Numbered from the stretch's first letter, positions 1-8,535 are shown. The stretch: 26,363 nucleotides of DNA from an uncultured Oscillospiraceae bacterium (GCA_900552115.1 URYP01000021.1:1-26363), one strand, 5' to 3'. The notes: generated by a model from the sequence alone, not told the origin. Program-made: numbers and translations.

Positions 1-50
1 TGGAGCCAAATGTCTTTTGCTAAGCAAAAAACATCGGAAGAATGGTTGTC

Positions 51-80
51 GCCGCAAGGCGGCTCCTGCGCTGGGGCGCA
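51..80. other. Two tandem GC-rich hairpins in the leader region
   Basis: Two short perfect inverted repeats lie back to back: GCCGC/GCGGC with a 3-base loop (51-63) and TGCGC/GCGCA with a 4-base loop (67-80). A run of five T follows some bases later. They may be the end of a transcript entering from the left or part of a leader for the gene at 232. A TATAAT at 114-119 could be its -10 box, but I see no good -35. No convincing gene is visible in positions 1-231. Confidence 0.3.
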
Positions 81-231
81 CCTCCATTTTTCTGGTCTCT
101 GCGAAATTTACTATATAATTAGGGACAAAGCGCTGCCTTGGTCGCGATGCTATGCAAAATGATAAATGCCGGCTTTACGGCTGCCTGGCGGCGAATGATC
201 TATGTTTTGGATGTATAAAGGGGAGTTTCGC

Positions 232-1023
232 ATGCCGAACAGCGTTTATGAATGGACATGGGTGTTTTTGCTGTATGCCGTGATAGGATGGTGCTGCGAG
301 GTTGTGTTTGCCGCTGTCAATGAGGGCAAATTTGTTAACCGTGGTTTTCTGGCCGGTCCGGTGTGCCCGGTATATGGGTTCGGCGTTGCCGCTATCCTGT
401 TTTGTCTGCTGCCAGTGTCGAACAATTTGTTTCTGCTGTTTGCGGGTTCGGTGCTGGTAACGTCCCTCATTGAATTTCTTACAGGATTTATTCTGGAGAA
501 GATTTTTCACCAGAAATGGTGGGATTATTCCGACCAGCCCTTCCAGATAGGGGGATACGTCTGCCTGAAATTTTCCCTTTTGTGGGGACTGGCCTGCCTG
601 CTGGTGGTGCGGGTGGTCCATCCGCCGATCATACGGCTGATCCGCTGGGTGCATCCGGTGGCGGGGCACATCCTGCTGGGGGTGGCTCTTATATTGTTGG
701 CGGTAGATTTGGGGATGACGATTGCCGCCCTGATGAAAATTAAAAAACGGGTGCGCCTGCTGCAGCAGATGGAGAACCATATCCGGGAGCTGGCGGAAGG
801 GCTGGGGAAAAACCTGGCTGCCGGGACTGCGGCGGCCGTTAAGGTTAAAGACCGCAACCGGGCAGAGCTGGAAGAACTCCGCCACCGGTATGAGCAGCGA
901 TTGCAGGAGCGGGACAAGCGGGCCGCGCGCTTTTACCGGGCGTTTCCGTCCCTGCGCCGTATAAAGGACAGGGAGCTGTCCCAAAAGGTCCGGGAGTGGA
1001 TTGCCTCTCATAAAGAGCCGTGA
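232..1023 (+). CDS. CmpB-type putative ABC transporter permease family membrane protein
   Basis: This 263-residue protein belongs by sequence to the family annotated as putative ABC transporter permease (ABC_trans_CmpB, PF06541). The N-terminal half has four to five hydrophobic helices and the family-typical stretches YAVIGWCCEVVFA and NRGFLAGPVCPVYGFG near residues 15-55, then KWWDYS and FQIGGYVCLKFSLLWG. The C-terminal third (about 175-263) is charged and probably a cytoplasmic helix. I chose ATG 232 because AAGGGGAG sits six bases upstream; an ATG at 202 lacks a binding site. It has no adjacent ATPase gene, so transport is unproven and the real function of this family is not established. 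It ends 95 bases before vanR and seems to be a separate unit. Confidence 0.75.
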   Translation: MPNSVYEWTWVFLLYAVIGWCCEVVFAAVNEGKFVNRGFLAGPVCPVYGFGVAAILFCLLPVSNNLFLLFAGSVLVTSLIEFLTGFILEKIFHQKWWDYSDQPFQIGGYVCLKFSLLWGLACLLVVRVVHPPIIRLIRWVHPVAGHILLGVALILLAVDLGMTIAALMKIKKRVRLLQQMENHIRELAEGLGKNLAAGTAAAVKVKDRNRAELEELRHRYEQRLQERDKRAARFYRAFPSLRRIKDRELSQKVREWIASHKEP

Positions 1024-1034
1024 TCGTCATAAAA

Positions 1035-1091
1035 TCGTAAGACTTCGGCCGGCTTTTCGTAAAGCAACGCACAGTATAACAACAGTACAAT
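1035..1091 (+). promoter_or_regulatory. Candidate VanR-box promoter of the vanRS operon
   Basis: Two direct repeats begin TCGTAA: TCGTAAGACTT at 1035 and TCGTAAAGCAA at 1057. They are 22 bases apart, two helical turns, as expected for an OmpR-type regulator. They resemble the enterococcal VanR consensus as I recall it (TCGTANGAAAWT). A possible -10, TACAAT, is at 1086-1091, 51 bases after the start of the first repeat, and no good -35 is visible. TATAAC at 1075 is an alternative -10. The vanY promoter has nearly the same geometry, which suggests autoregulation. Confidence 0.5.
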
Positions 1092-1118
1092 CAAAGAAGA
1101 CAAAAAAGGGGTGGAATC

Positions 1119-1820
1119 ATGCATATTCTGATCGTGGACGACGAGCGGGAAATCGCCGATCTGGTCACACTGTATCTCACCAACGAAGGGTATACGGTTC
1201 ATACCTGTTATACCGGGCAGGAGGCGCTGGAATGTATTCGCACCCAGCCACTCGACATGGCGATCCTCGACATCATGCTGCCGGATACCGACGGCTTTTC
1301 CCTGTGTCGGATCATCCGCAGCCAGTATACATACCCCATTCTCATGCTCACCGCCAAGGTGGAGGATATGGATAAGATTACCGGCTTAACCATCGGCGCC
1401 GACGATTATATTACCAAGCCGTTTAACCCGCTGGAGCTGGTGGCGCGTGTCAAGGCGCAGCTGCGGCGTTACAAAAGATATAACGAACCGGAAAAAGAGG
1501 AGAAGGCGGACAGCGTGTTCGACTATGGCGGGCTGATCATCAACAACGACACCCATGAGTGCTCTTTGTATGGAAAGCCGGTATCGCTGACGCCTACGGA
1601 ATTTAAGATATTGTGGACCCTGTGCGAAAGCAATGGCCGGGTGGTATCGGCGGAGGAACTGTTTGAACGGGTGTGGGGCGAAAAATACCTCGACTGTAAC
1701 AACACCGTGATGGTGCATATCCGGCGTCTGCGGGAAAAGCTCAACGAACCGCCGCGCAAACCGCGCTTTATCAAAACCGTGTGGGGGGTAGGGTACAAAA
1801 TTGAAAAAAACGATATCTAG
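1119..1820 (+). CDS. vanR: VanR-like response regulator, OmpR family
   Basis: This 233-residue regulator has an N-terminal receiver domain (about 1-115) and a C-terminal winged-helix DNA-binding domain (about 135-230). Receiver residues are all present: acidic pair D7/D8, phosphoacceptor D51 in AILDIMLP, T78, and K100 in DDYITKPF. The stretch KITGLTIGADDYITKPF and the text around ALECI are very close to enterococcal VanR as I remember it. The output domain ends with the usual TVWGVGYKIE. GGGGTGG precedes the ATG. The gene overlaps the following kinase gene by 20 bases, so the two are co-translated. It probably activates its own promoter and vanY. No vanHAX genes are in the window, so vancomycin resistance cannot be inferred. 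Confidence 0.88.
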   Translation: MHILIVDDEREIADLVTLYLTNEGYTVHTCYTGQEALECIRTQPLDMAILDIMLPDTDGFSLCRIIRSQYTYPILMLTAKVEDMDKITGLTIGADDYITKPFNPLELVARVKAQLRRYKRYNEPEKEEKADSVFDYGGLIINNDTHECSLYGKPVSLTPTEFKILWTLCESNGRVVSAEELFERVWGEKYLDCNNTVMVHIRRLREKLNEPPRKPRFIKTVWGVGYKIEKNDI

Positions 1821-2877
1821 GCGGATTAAAAACTCCCTGCTGGGTAAGCTGTTCCTGCGGCTTCTGTTGTTTAACGGCGCCTTTATTATGGGCTTACTGC
1901 TGTTCCAACTGGTATACCTTGGTATCCTACAATCCATGTTCGGCACGCTTTGGTACGGGCTGTATGAAATACGGGACGTGTTGCTGGTGCTGATATACAT
2001 AGGCGGAACCCTGTTTTGCTTTTACTCGACCCTGTCCACGGCGGCAAAATACATTGAAACGATCAGCGGGGCGCTGGATAAAGTCACCGACAGCCGCGAG
2101 GTATTGGAGTTTCCCGATGAAATCAAATCGGTGGAGGTATCCCTGCGCAACCTGCAGTATACCATTTACCACAACCAGCAGATGGCGCGGGAAGCCGAAC
2201 AGAGGAAAAACGATTTGGTGGTGTACTTGGCGCACGATCTCAAGACTCCCCTGACCTCCATTATCGGCTATCTCAGCCTGATGGAGGAATCGCCTGACCT
2301 GCCGGTTGAGCAGCGGGCCAAATACACGTCGATTACGCTGGACAAAGCCTACCGTCTGGAACAGCTCATCAACGAATTCTTTGATATCACCCGATTTAAT
2401 TTGCAGTCGATTACGCTGGAAAACAACCGGATTGACCTGGGCGTTATGCTGCGGCAGCTGGCGGAGGAGTTCTATCCGGTTCTGGCGGAAAAACAGCTGG
2501 AAGTCGCGGTGCGGATCGTGGATGAAATTACCCTGATTGGCGACGCGGATAAGCTGGCGCGGGTGTTTGATAATCTTCTGCGCAACGCGGTCAGCTACAG
2601 CTATCTCAACACCACAATTGAGATTACGGCGTGGCGGGACGGCGGGTGGGCCGCCATTTCCGTGCGCAACCATGGGGATGAGATTGCTCCCGCTCAGATC
2701 GACCGCATATTTGAAAAATTTTTCCGTCTCGATTCCGCCCGGCAGACACGCAGCGGCGGGGCGGGGCTGGGCCTGGCGATCGCCAAGCAGATTGTAGAGC
2801 TGCATCAGGGGCGCATTTCGGTGCGCAGCAACGCGGAATACACCGAATTTGTCGTGGCGCTGCCCATCCGGATGTAA
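1801..2877 (+). CDS. vanS: VanS-like sensor histidine kinase
   Basis: This 358-residue membrane kinase partners the VanR-like regulator. Two transmembrane helices (about 17-42 and 60-83) enclose only a short outer loop, as in VanA-type VanS. A linker helix leads to the H-box YLAHDLKTPLTSIIGYLSL with the phosphorylated His. The following DKAYRLEQLINEFFDITRFNL-like region, N-box DNLLRNAVSYS, F-box IFEKFFRLDSA and G-box GGAGLGLAIAKQIVE are all intact. The start is a TTG at 1801, inside the end of vanR, preceded by GGGGGGTAGGG; the next in-frame ATG would remove much of the first helix. The ligand cannot be told from sequence. The VanS resemblance in the catalytic core suggests a cell-wall or glycopeptide signal. 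Confidence 0.85.
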   Translation: MKKTISRRIKNSLLGKLFLRLLLFNGAFIMGLLLFQLVYLGILQSMFGTLWYGLYEIRDVLLVLIYIGGTLFCFYSTLSTAAKYIETISGALDKVTDSREVLEFPDEIKSVEVSLRNLQYTIYHNQQMAREAEQRKNDLVVYLAHDLKTPLTSIIGYLSLMEESPDLPVEQRAKYTSITLDKAYRLEQLINEFFDITRFNLQSITLENNRIDLGVMLRQLAEEFYPVLAEKQLEVAVRIVDEITLIGDADKLARVFDNLLRNAVSYSYLNTTIEITAWRDGGWAAISVRNHGDEIAPAQIDRIFEKFFRLDSARQTRSGGAGLGLAIAKQIVELHQGRISVRSNAEYTEFVVALPIRM

Positions 2878-2904
2878 GACGATTGCAAGGGGGCCGTATG
2901 ATTT

Positions 2905-2960
2905 TCGTAAGGAAATCACGACGAAATAGTCAAATACGACACCTTCCTTGTGGGTATACT
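2905..2960 (+). promoter_or_regulatory. Candidate VanR-activated promoter of vanY
   Basis: TCGTAAGGAAAT (2905-2916) matches the recalled enterococcal VanR consensus at 11 of 12 positions. A second, poorer copy (CACGACGAAAT) follows, with its GAAAT core 11 bases downstream of the first. A good -10, TATACT, lies at 2955-2960, while the -35 position (AAATAC) is poor. This is the pattern of an activator-dependent promoter. The site falls in the 113-base gap between vanS and vanY, so vanY can be induced separately from the kinase gene. Confidence 0.55.
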
Positions 2961-2990
2961 AAGAGTATTCACAGGGGAGGTGCTGGTTTT

Positions 2991-3920
2991 ATGAAAACAA
3001 AACTTTGGGTAGGCACAGGCGTGGCGGCCGTTGCTTTGCTGGTAACAGCCGGTATTTTATGGAAGGGGATGGACATGCCCGCCCAGTCTGCCGGTAATAC
3101 GCCGAAAACAACCGGTCTGAAGCTGAGCGAGTCCGGAACGTCCGCCACGGGTAATGTGACCTGGCTGGCGGCCGATGAGTTGAAGGGGCAATCCGGGTTG
3201 CTGTCCCTTGTAAACAGTACCTATGCGTGGGATGAAAGCGACAGCCGGCTGGTGAGCATTTATGAAAATAAAAACGACAGCTATTATGTGCGGGATAAGA
3301 CCGTGATGGTTGAAGAACGGGTTATGGAACCGCTCAACCGCCTGCTAAAGGATTTTTATGAAAAGACCGGCAACCATACCATCAATGTGGTGGCTGGATA
3401 TCGAACCGCCGACGACCAGCGGTCGATTTATGCGCGCTCCGTATCGGAAAACGGCGCCGCGCATACCGCCCGGTATGTCGCGCAGCCTGGACAGAGCGAA
3501 CACCATACCGGCCTGGCCGTGGACTTTTCGTTGTTTTTCAATGAATATGTCAGCGGGGACTTTACCGGCCAAGGCGATACCAAATGGATTATGGAAAACG
3601 CTTACCGGTACGGTTTTGTACAGCGGTATCCCAAGGGGCGGGAAGCAATCACCGGCGTGGCGGAGGAACCGTGGCATTTTCGATATGTGGGACCAATCCA
3701 TGCCGCCATTATGCAGGAAAAAAACATCTGCCTGGAAGAATATATTGCCTACCTGAAGACCTTTCCGTATGAGGAGAAGCATCTGCAGGTGAACAGTGAC
3801 GGACAGGATGTGGAGATTTATTACGCCAAAGGCGACCGCATTCCAGTGCCGAAGGACGCTGAGTATTCGCTGTCAAAAGACAATACCGGCGGCTGTGTGG
3901 TTACGATTTTACGCTCATAA
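2991..3920 (+). CDS. vanY: VanY-like D-alanyl-D-alanine carboxypeptidase (M15B)
   Basis: This 309-residue zinc peptidase removes the terminal D-Ala from peptidoglycan stem pentapeptides outside the membrane. An N-terminal anchor helix (about 4-24) is followed by a low-complexity linker and the M15B domain (about 95-260). Zinc-site residues are seen in SEHHTGLAVD (H171, D178) and EEPWHFRY (catalytic E226, H229). GYRTADDQRSIY is also family-typical. I chose ATG 2991 because AGGGGAGG lies upstream and the signal anchor begins there; the open frame extends further upstream but runs through the promoter. It sits behind vanRS with its own VanR-box promoter, which supports a role in glycopeptide or wall-stress response. 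It converges on hemW and the two coding regions overlap by six bases. Confidence 0.87.
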   Translation: MKTKLWVGTGVAAVALLVTAGILWKGMDMPAQSAGNTPKTTGLKLSESGTSATGNVTWLAADELKGQSGLLSLVNSTYAWDESDSRLVSIYENKNDSYYVRDKTVMVEERVMEPLNRLLKDFYEKTGNHTINVVAGYRTADDQRSIYARSVSENGAAHTARYVAQPGQSEHHTGLAVDFSLFFNEYVSGDFTGQGDTKWIMENAYRYGFVQRYPKGREAITGVAEEPWHFRYVGPIHAAIMQEKNICLEEYIAYLKTFPYEEKHLQVNSDGQDVEIYYAKGDRIPVPKDAEYSLSKDNTGGCVVTILRS

Positions 3921-5039
3921 TCCCAACAGGTGTGCGATGACCGTGTTGGAGACCAGAAACCCTTCCCGGGTCAGCTGGAAACCGTCCGCGGACAGGCGGA
4001 CCAGCGAGGGGGGCAAGGCCGCCGCTCGCTGCCGCCAGAGGGCGGGCAGGGGCCTGCCGAAGCGGCGACGGAACGCCGGATCGTCAATTCCGGCCGACAG
4101 CCGCATACGCAGCATAAGGTATTCTTCCGGGGAGCCTTCTGCGACCGTTTCATCCGGCGGCGTTTCCGGAATAGGGGCATTTCCGGCTATAAACGCGATA
4201 AGGTCACGAGGGTAATAGCTCCGCCGCCCATCCGCAAAAGAGTGGGCGGACGGGCCGATGCCGATATAGGGCTGCAAGTTCCAGTATTTCAGGTTGTGCC
4301 GGCTTTCCCGACCGGGACGGGCAAAATTGGAAATTTCGTACTGCTGGTAGCCCGCCTGCTCTGCCGCGTCGGCGACGGCCAGATACCGGTCGGCCAGCTC
4401 GTCTTCATCGGGTAGGGCCAGCACATCCCGCCGCGCCGCGAAAGGGGTGCCATCTTCGATTTTCAGCAGGTAGGCGGAAAGGTGGGCCGCCCCCCATTCG
4501 GCTGCGGAATGCACCGCGGCAACGGCCGATTCCGTGGTCTGGGCGGGGATGCCCAGCATGATATCCAACGACAGGTTATCGATGCCGGCGCGGTGGGCTG
4601 CCTCGACTGCCTGACGCGTCTGCTGCGGCGTATGCCGCCGTCCCAGGGCGGACAGCTCCCCCGAGGTTATCGCTTGCATTCCCATGGACAGCCGGTTGCC
4701 GCCCGCCGCGGCAAAAGCCCGCAGGAGGGGATAAAGATCGTCGGCGGGGTTGGCCTCTAGCGTGATTTCGGCTCCATGCAGGCCCCATAAACCGGCGGCT
4801 TTTTCAATCAGGCGAGTAAGGCGCGCCGGACCGAGCAGGGAGGGGGTTCCCCCGCCGAAATACAGGGTATCGGCCTCCTCGGGAAACCGGGCGTACCAGG
4901 CGGATAGCTCTCGCTCCACGGCGGCGGTATACTGATCCAGCCCTTCATCCGTGGGACCGGACAGGGAATAAAAGTCACAATAGGGGCATTTGGAGACGCA
5001 AAAAGGGACATGGATATACAGACCGATGGGTTCTGTCAT
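3915..5039 (-). CDS. hemW: HemW, radical SAM heme chaperone (HemN-like)
   Basis: This 374-residue cytoplasmic protein is the HemW type of the coproporphyrinogen oxidase-like radical SAM family, believed to carry heme rather than oxidise porphyrin. The radical SAM motif is at the very N-terminus: C14, C18 and C21 in HVPFCVSKCPYCDF. GGGTPSLL follows, then the SAM-site region LEANPAD, and HNLKYW, the HNxxYW motif tied to heme binding in HemW, then GIGPSAHSF. I chose ATG 5039 because AGGAGG is nine bases upstream; ATG 5045 is too close to that site. It starts 28 bases after lepA, the usual Firmicutes order. HrcA, often next, is missing here. Confidence 0.92.
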   Translation of the reverse strand: MTEPIGLYIHVPFCVSKCPYCDFYSLSGPTDEGLDQYTAAVERELSAWYARFPEEADTLYFGGGTPSLLGPARLTRLIEKAAGLWGLHGAEITLEANPADDLYPLLRAFAAAGGNRLSMGMQAITSGELSALGRRHTPQQTRQAVEAAHRAGIDNLSLDIMLGIPAQTTESAVAAVHSAAEWGAAHLSAYLLKIEDGTPFAARRDVLALPDEDELADRYLAVADAAEQAGYQQYEISNFARPGRESRHNLKYWNLQPYIGIGPSAHSFADGRRSYYPRDLIAFIAGNAPIPETPPDETVAEGSPEEYLMLRMRLSAGIDDPAFRRRFGRPLPALWRQRAAALPPSLVRLSADGFQLTREGFLVSNTVIAHLLGL

Positions 5040-5067
5040 AGCCATGTCCCTCCTGTTTGTGTGGGCG

Positions 5068-6879
5068 TTAATCTTCATCCAGCTTGAGTACCGCCATAAA
5101 GGCTTCCTGCGGAACCTCGACGCTTCCCAGCTGGCGCATACGTTTTTTGCCTTCCTTCTGTTTTTCCAGCAGCTTCTTTTTCCGGGTGATATCGCCGCCG
5201 TAGCATTTGGCCAGCACGTCCTTGCGCATGGCACGCACGGTCTCACGGGCGATAATCTTACCTCCTATTGCGGCCTGGATTGGTACCTCAAACAGCTGGC
5301 GCGGGATATTGTCCCGCAGCTTCTCGCACATTTTGCGGGCGCGGGCATAGGCGTTGCCCGAAAACACGATGAAGGACAGCGCGTCCACGACGTCGCCGTT
5401 GAGCAGGATATCCAGTTTGACGAGGTCGGATTTGACATATCCCTTCAGTTCATAATCGAAGCTGGCATATCCCTTGGTACGAGATTTCAGCGCGTCGAAA
5501 AAGTCGTAAACAATCTCGTTGAGCGGCAGTTCATAGTGGATATCCACCCGGGTGGGGTCGAGGTATTTCATGTCGAGGAACACCCCCCGGCGCTGTTGGC
5601 ACAGCTCCATAATATTACCGACATAATCCTTGGGGGCCAGGATGTGCGCGTTGGCGATCGGCTCTTCCGCCAGGGAAATGGTGCCGGGATCGGGATAATT
5701 GGTGGGATTGTCGATATGCAGCACCGTGCCGTCGTTCAGGGTGATGCGGTAAATCACGCTGGGGGCGGTGGTGATCAGGTCCAGGTCGTATTCGCGCTCG
5801 AGCCGTTCCTGTACAATCTCCATGTGCAACAGACCGAGAAAGCCGCAGCGGAAACCAAAGCCGAGCGCCACAGAGGTCTCCGGCTCAAAAGTAAGGGAGG
5901 CGTCGTTGAGCTGCAGGCGCTCCAGTGCCTCGCGCAGATCCTGGTAGTGGGCGCCGTCCGCCGGGAAGATACCGCAAAAGACCATCGGGTTGACCTTGCG
6001 GTACCCGGGCAGCGCCTCCGGCGCGGGCCGGTCGCACAAGGTGACGGTATCGCCCACGCGGGCTTCGCTGACCGTTTTGATAGAGGCGGCAATGTAACCC
6101 ACCTGGCCGGCCCGCAGCTCGTCGCATGGCTCGAGGCGGCCGGGGCGCATAAGCCCCACTTCCACGACGTCGAACCGGGCGCCGGTCGCCATCATGCGGA
6201 TGGCGTCGCCGGCCTTGAGGCGGCCCTCTTTGACGCGGATATACACGATAACGCCTTTATAGCTGTCATAATAGCTGTCAAAAATCAACGCCTGCAGGGG
6301 GGCGTCGTCGCTGCCGGAAGGCGGCGGCATATGCTGCACAATGGCCTCCAGCACCTCGTCGATGCCAAGCCCCTGTTTAGCGGAAACGAGAGGCGCAAAG
6401 GAGGCGTCGATGCCGATGATATCCTCAATTTCCTGCCGCACTTCTTCCGGACGAGCGGAGGGCAGATCGATTTTATTGATAACGGGTACGATTTCCAGCC
6501 CATGTTCGGCCGCCAGATAGGTGTTGGCCAGCGTCTGGGCTTCAATCCCCTGTGAGGCATCCACAATGAGGATGGCGCCTTCGCAGGCGGCCAAGGAACG
6601 GGACACCTCGTAATTGAAGTCTACATGGCCGGGGGTGTCGATCAGGTTGAACACATACGGTTTCCCATCCTGCGCGTTATAGGATACCGTAACGGCGTGC
6701 GCCTTAATGGTGATGCCCCGTTCACGTTCCAGATCCATGCTGTCCAACAGCTGGTCCTCCATATCCCGCAGAGCGACTGCCTGGGTTTTTTCCAAAATGC
6801 GGTCGGCCAGCGTGGATTTACCGTGATCAATATGAGCGATGATACAGAAATTGCGGGTTTGGTCGCGGGATATGCCCAA
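5068..6879 (-). CDS. lepA: Elongation factor 4 (LepA), ribosome back-translocating GTPase
   Basis: LepA is a ribosome-associated GTPase that can reverse EF-G movement. All domains are present in about 603 residues: P-loop AHIDHGKST, switch II DTPGHVDF, NKID for guanine specificity, domain II, an EF-G-like domain IV lacking the tip of EF-G, and the LepA-specific C-terminal tail rich in K/R ending QLGSVEVPQEAFMAVLKLDED. The start is uncertain. GTG 6888 has no binding site; TTG 6879 has GAGGTG six bases upstream and is used here. A promoter 32 bases upstream gives a very short leader. It is the first gene of a lepA-hemW operon. Confidence 0.95.
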   Translation of the reverse strand: MGISRDQTRNFCIIAHIDHGKSTLADRILEKTQAVALRDMEDQLLDSMDLERERGITIKAHAVTVSYNAQDGKPYVFNLIDTPGHVDFNYEVSRSLAACEGAILIVDASQGIEAQTLANTYLAAEHGLEIVPVINKIDLPSARPEEVRQEIEDIIGIDASFAPLVSAKQGLGIDEVLEAIVQHMPPPSGSDDAPLQALIFDSYYDSYKGVIVYIRVKEGRLKAGDAIRMMATGARFDVVEVGLMRPGRLEPCDELRAGQVGYIAASIKTVSEARVGDTVTLCDRPAPEALPGYRKVNPMVFCGIFPADGAHYQDLREALERLQLNDASLTFEPETSVALGFGFRCGFLGLLHMEIVQERLEREYDLDLITTAPSVIYRITLNDGTVLHIDNPTNYPDPGTISLAEEPIANAHILAPKDYVGNIMELCQQRRGVFLDMKYLDPTRVDIHYELPLNEIVYDFFDALKSRTKGYASFDYELKGYVKSDLVKLDILLNGDVVDALSFIVFSGNAYARARKMCEKLRDNIPRQLFEVPIQAAIGGKIIARETVRAMRKDVLAKCYGGDITRKKKLLEKQKEGKKRMRQLGSVEVPQEAFMAVLKLDED

Positions 6880-6910
6880 TGTCAACACCTCGGCGATTCA
6901 GAATAGAGGT

Positions 6911-6940
6911 AGTATAGCACAGAGTAGCATGGAAATGCAA
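6911..6940 (-). promoter_or_regulatory. Sigma-A-type promoter of lepA-hemW
   Basis: On the minus strand TTGCAT (6935-6940) is followed after 18 bases by TATACT (6911-6916). Transcription would begin about 15-20 bases before the lepA start codon, which leaves almost no untranslated leader. Confidence 0.65.
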
Positions 6941-6956
6941 CCGCTGTGCCGGTTTT

Positions 6957-6996
6957 AAAAAATCGCTCTGCGGAGTTTTCCGCAGAGCGATTTTTT
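6957..6996 (-). terminator. Intrinsic terminator after the O-antigen ligase-like gene
   Basis: A perfect 14-base stem (AATCGCTCTGCGGA and its complement) with a 4-base loop is flanked by AAAA on one side and TTTT on the other, giving an 18-base-pair inverted repeat overall. It separates the gene ending at 7036 from the lepA promoter. The flanks would let it work in both directions. Confidence 0.88.
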
Positions 6997-7035
6997 CTAA
7001 AACAAGGTACGCCGGATTAACAGCGGCGCGGCTGT

Positions 7036-8430
7036 TTATTTCATACGGGAAATGGTGACCTGGTCGGAATGCTGCCGGAAAACCGGCGGCATCACCACGT
7101 CGGCCAGAGGAGATACCTTCTGCTCCAGATACAGACGGCAAACCGCATCGCCCAACGCCAGGACCAGCAGGAACGCGCCGATCAGCTTAGGCGTAAAGAA
7201 GGGGAACTCGACCATGCTGTTGACACAGAAACCGGCGATGAAGGCCAGTACGGTGATCCCGATGCGACGGCTTTCCCCGGTTTGCCGGGTCAGCCGGATG
7301 CCGCCCTGCAGCAGCTTGAATCCGGCAAAAACAAAAATGCCCAGGGCGATGATGCCGCCCTCCACCAGAAGCTGCAGCACCAAATTGTGGGCATGCGGCA
7401 CATTGACGCTGCTTGCCAGCAGCATGCTGCTGGTATTGCCCACGCCGGAACCAATGCCGAAAAGGGGATGGTCAAGAAAGCTTTTCAGGCACAGATACCA
7501 GACCTGGAACCGTTCGCTAATGGCTTTATCTGCACCCGGGCCGGTGATCAGCATGCCCGCTGTATTCAGCGCGGAATCCAACGACGGCGTAACGGGTTTG
7601 CTGGCGCCGGTTTTGCGAATGGAGAACAGCCGCTCAAACACAGCGGGAGGCGTCACCATAAGCGCGGAAAACGCCGTCAGAAGCACGAGCGAAAGCTTGC
7701 GGATGTTGGCCACGGCAAAAATGGCGGCGATCGCCAGCAGAGCCAGATAGCTGCCGCGCGAAAACGAAAAGGCGACGCCGCAGACGGCGAGTAGAAGACA
7801 GGCGCGGCTGAACATCCGCAGCCGTGTCCGTTCCCCCGTAAAAGCATAAAGCGCCACAAACGGTATGACCATAACGAGATATTGGGCCATGATGTTGGGA
7901 TTGGTAAACGTAGCGCAGGCGCGGTCGCCCACTACTTCCAGATTGATGTTGATGGGGGAAATTTTGAACAGGAATGAATCCAGCGGATACCAGACCTGAA
8001 GATGGCCGCTGAAGCCAAACAGAACCCGCATGAGGTACTGTATGCAGGCCAGCGCGCCCACACCGCCCGCGGCGGCCGATAAGCCGAGCAGAGCGGTGTC
8101 TATCCGCCGGCGGCTGATGAGGACGGTATGCAGCGCCACATAAAGCATCAGCATGACGCCCCACATAATCCAGGAGTAAAAGGCTGAGCCGGCGTCGCGG
8201 CTATAGATTATGCCGAGGGATAAAAACACCAGATACACCAGCATGATTTTGCCAAGAGGCCCCACCGTGAACAGGCGCCGATGACGTTTGGCGTCCTGAT
8301 AGGCGGCGGCTAATGCACCGCCGGCCAAAAACGGCGCCGCATATTCGGGAAGAAGTGGGAGCAGAGCCGTCAGAATAACCGTGATTACCCATGGCTCCAT
8401 GCGTTTGTTGTTTAAAGATATAGCCCGCAA
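7036..8430 (-). CDS. O-antigen ligase/polymerase-like membrane protein (Wzy_C family)
   Basis: This 464-residue integral membrane protein has about 11-12 hydrophobic helices and one long outer loop. The loop region holds the family signature: RFQVWYLCLKSFLDHPLFG, then GIGSGVGN, then HAHNLVLQLLVEGG, matching the Wzy_C domain (PF04932) of WaaL ligases and Wzy polymerases. The likely role is joining or polymerising lipid-linked surface glycans on the outer face of the membrane. In a Gram-positive this would be a wall or capsule polymer, not LPS. The start is TTG 8430: AGGAGG lies seven bases upstream, while the upstream in-frame ATG 8448 overlaps that binding site. The gene stands alone between its promoter and a terminator, with no glycosyltransferases beside it, so the substrate is unknown. 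Confidence 0.8.
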   Translation of the reverse strand: MRAISLNNKRMEPWVITVILTALLPLLPEYAAPFLAGGALAAAYQDAKRHRRLFTVGPLGKIMLVYLVFLSLGIIYSRDAGSAFYSWIMWGVMLMLYVALHTVLISRRRIDTALLGLSAAAGGVGALACIQYLMRVLFGFSGHLQVWYPLDSFLFKISPININLEVVGDRACATFTNPNIMAQYLVMVIPFVALYAFTGERTRLRMFSRACLLLAVCGVAFSFSRGSYLALLAIAAIFAVANIRKLSLVLLTAFSALMVTPPAVFERLFSIRKTGASKPVTPSLDSALNTAGMLITGPGADKAISERFQVWYLCLKSFLDHPLFGIGSGVGNTSSMLLASSVNVPHAHNLVLQLLVEGGIIALGIFVFAGFKLLQGGIRLTRQTGESRRIGITVLAFIAGFCVNSMVEFPFFTPKLIGAFLLVLALGDAVCRLYLEQKVSPLADVVMPPVFRQHSDQVTISRMK

Positions 8431-8506
8431 ACGGCTCCCTCCTTTCATTGTTTCATATATTACGTTTCCCACGGTTAAGGCGGAAAACGGCAAAAGATCA
8501 ACTGTG

Positions 8507-8535
8507 ACTATAGCACAATCCGCAGCGCGGCGCAA
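8507..8535 (-). promoter_or_regulatory. Promoter of the O-antigen ligase-like gene
   Basis: On the minus strand TTGCGC (8530-8535) is separated by 17 bases from TATAGT (8507-8512). It lies 77 bases upstream of the chosen TTG start. The leader shows nothing else I recognise. Confidence 0.6.

Noticed and set aside
10..162. Short plus-strand frame at the left end (about 50 codons)
   Set aside because: No binding site, contains the tandem hairpins and a likely -10 box, and resembles no protein I know.
175..1011. Minus-strand open frame opposite the CmpB-like gene
   Set aside because: The plus strand carries recognisable membrane-protein motifs and a good start; the minus frame has neither.
5040..5246. 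N-terminal extension of hemW into lepA
   Set aside because: The extra residues are the out-of-frame reading of lepA; AGGAGG and the radical SAM N-terminus fix the start at 5039.
4990..6555. Long plus-strand open frame of 521 codons opposite lepA
   Set aside because: It mirrors the codon pattern of lepA, has no binding site or domain and its product is rich in His/Gln/Gly as expected of an antisense shadow.
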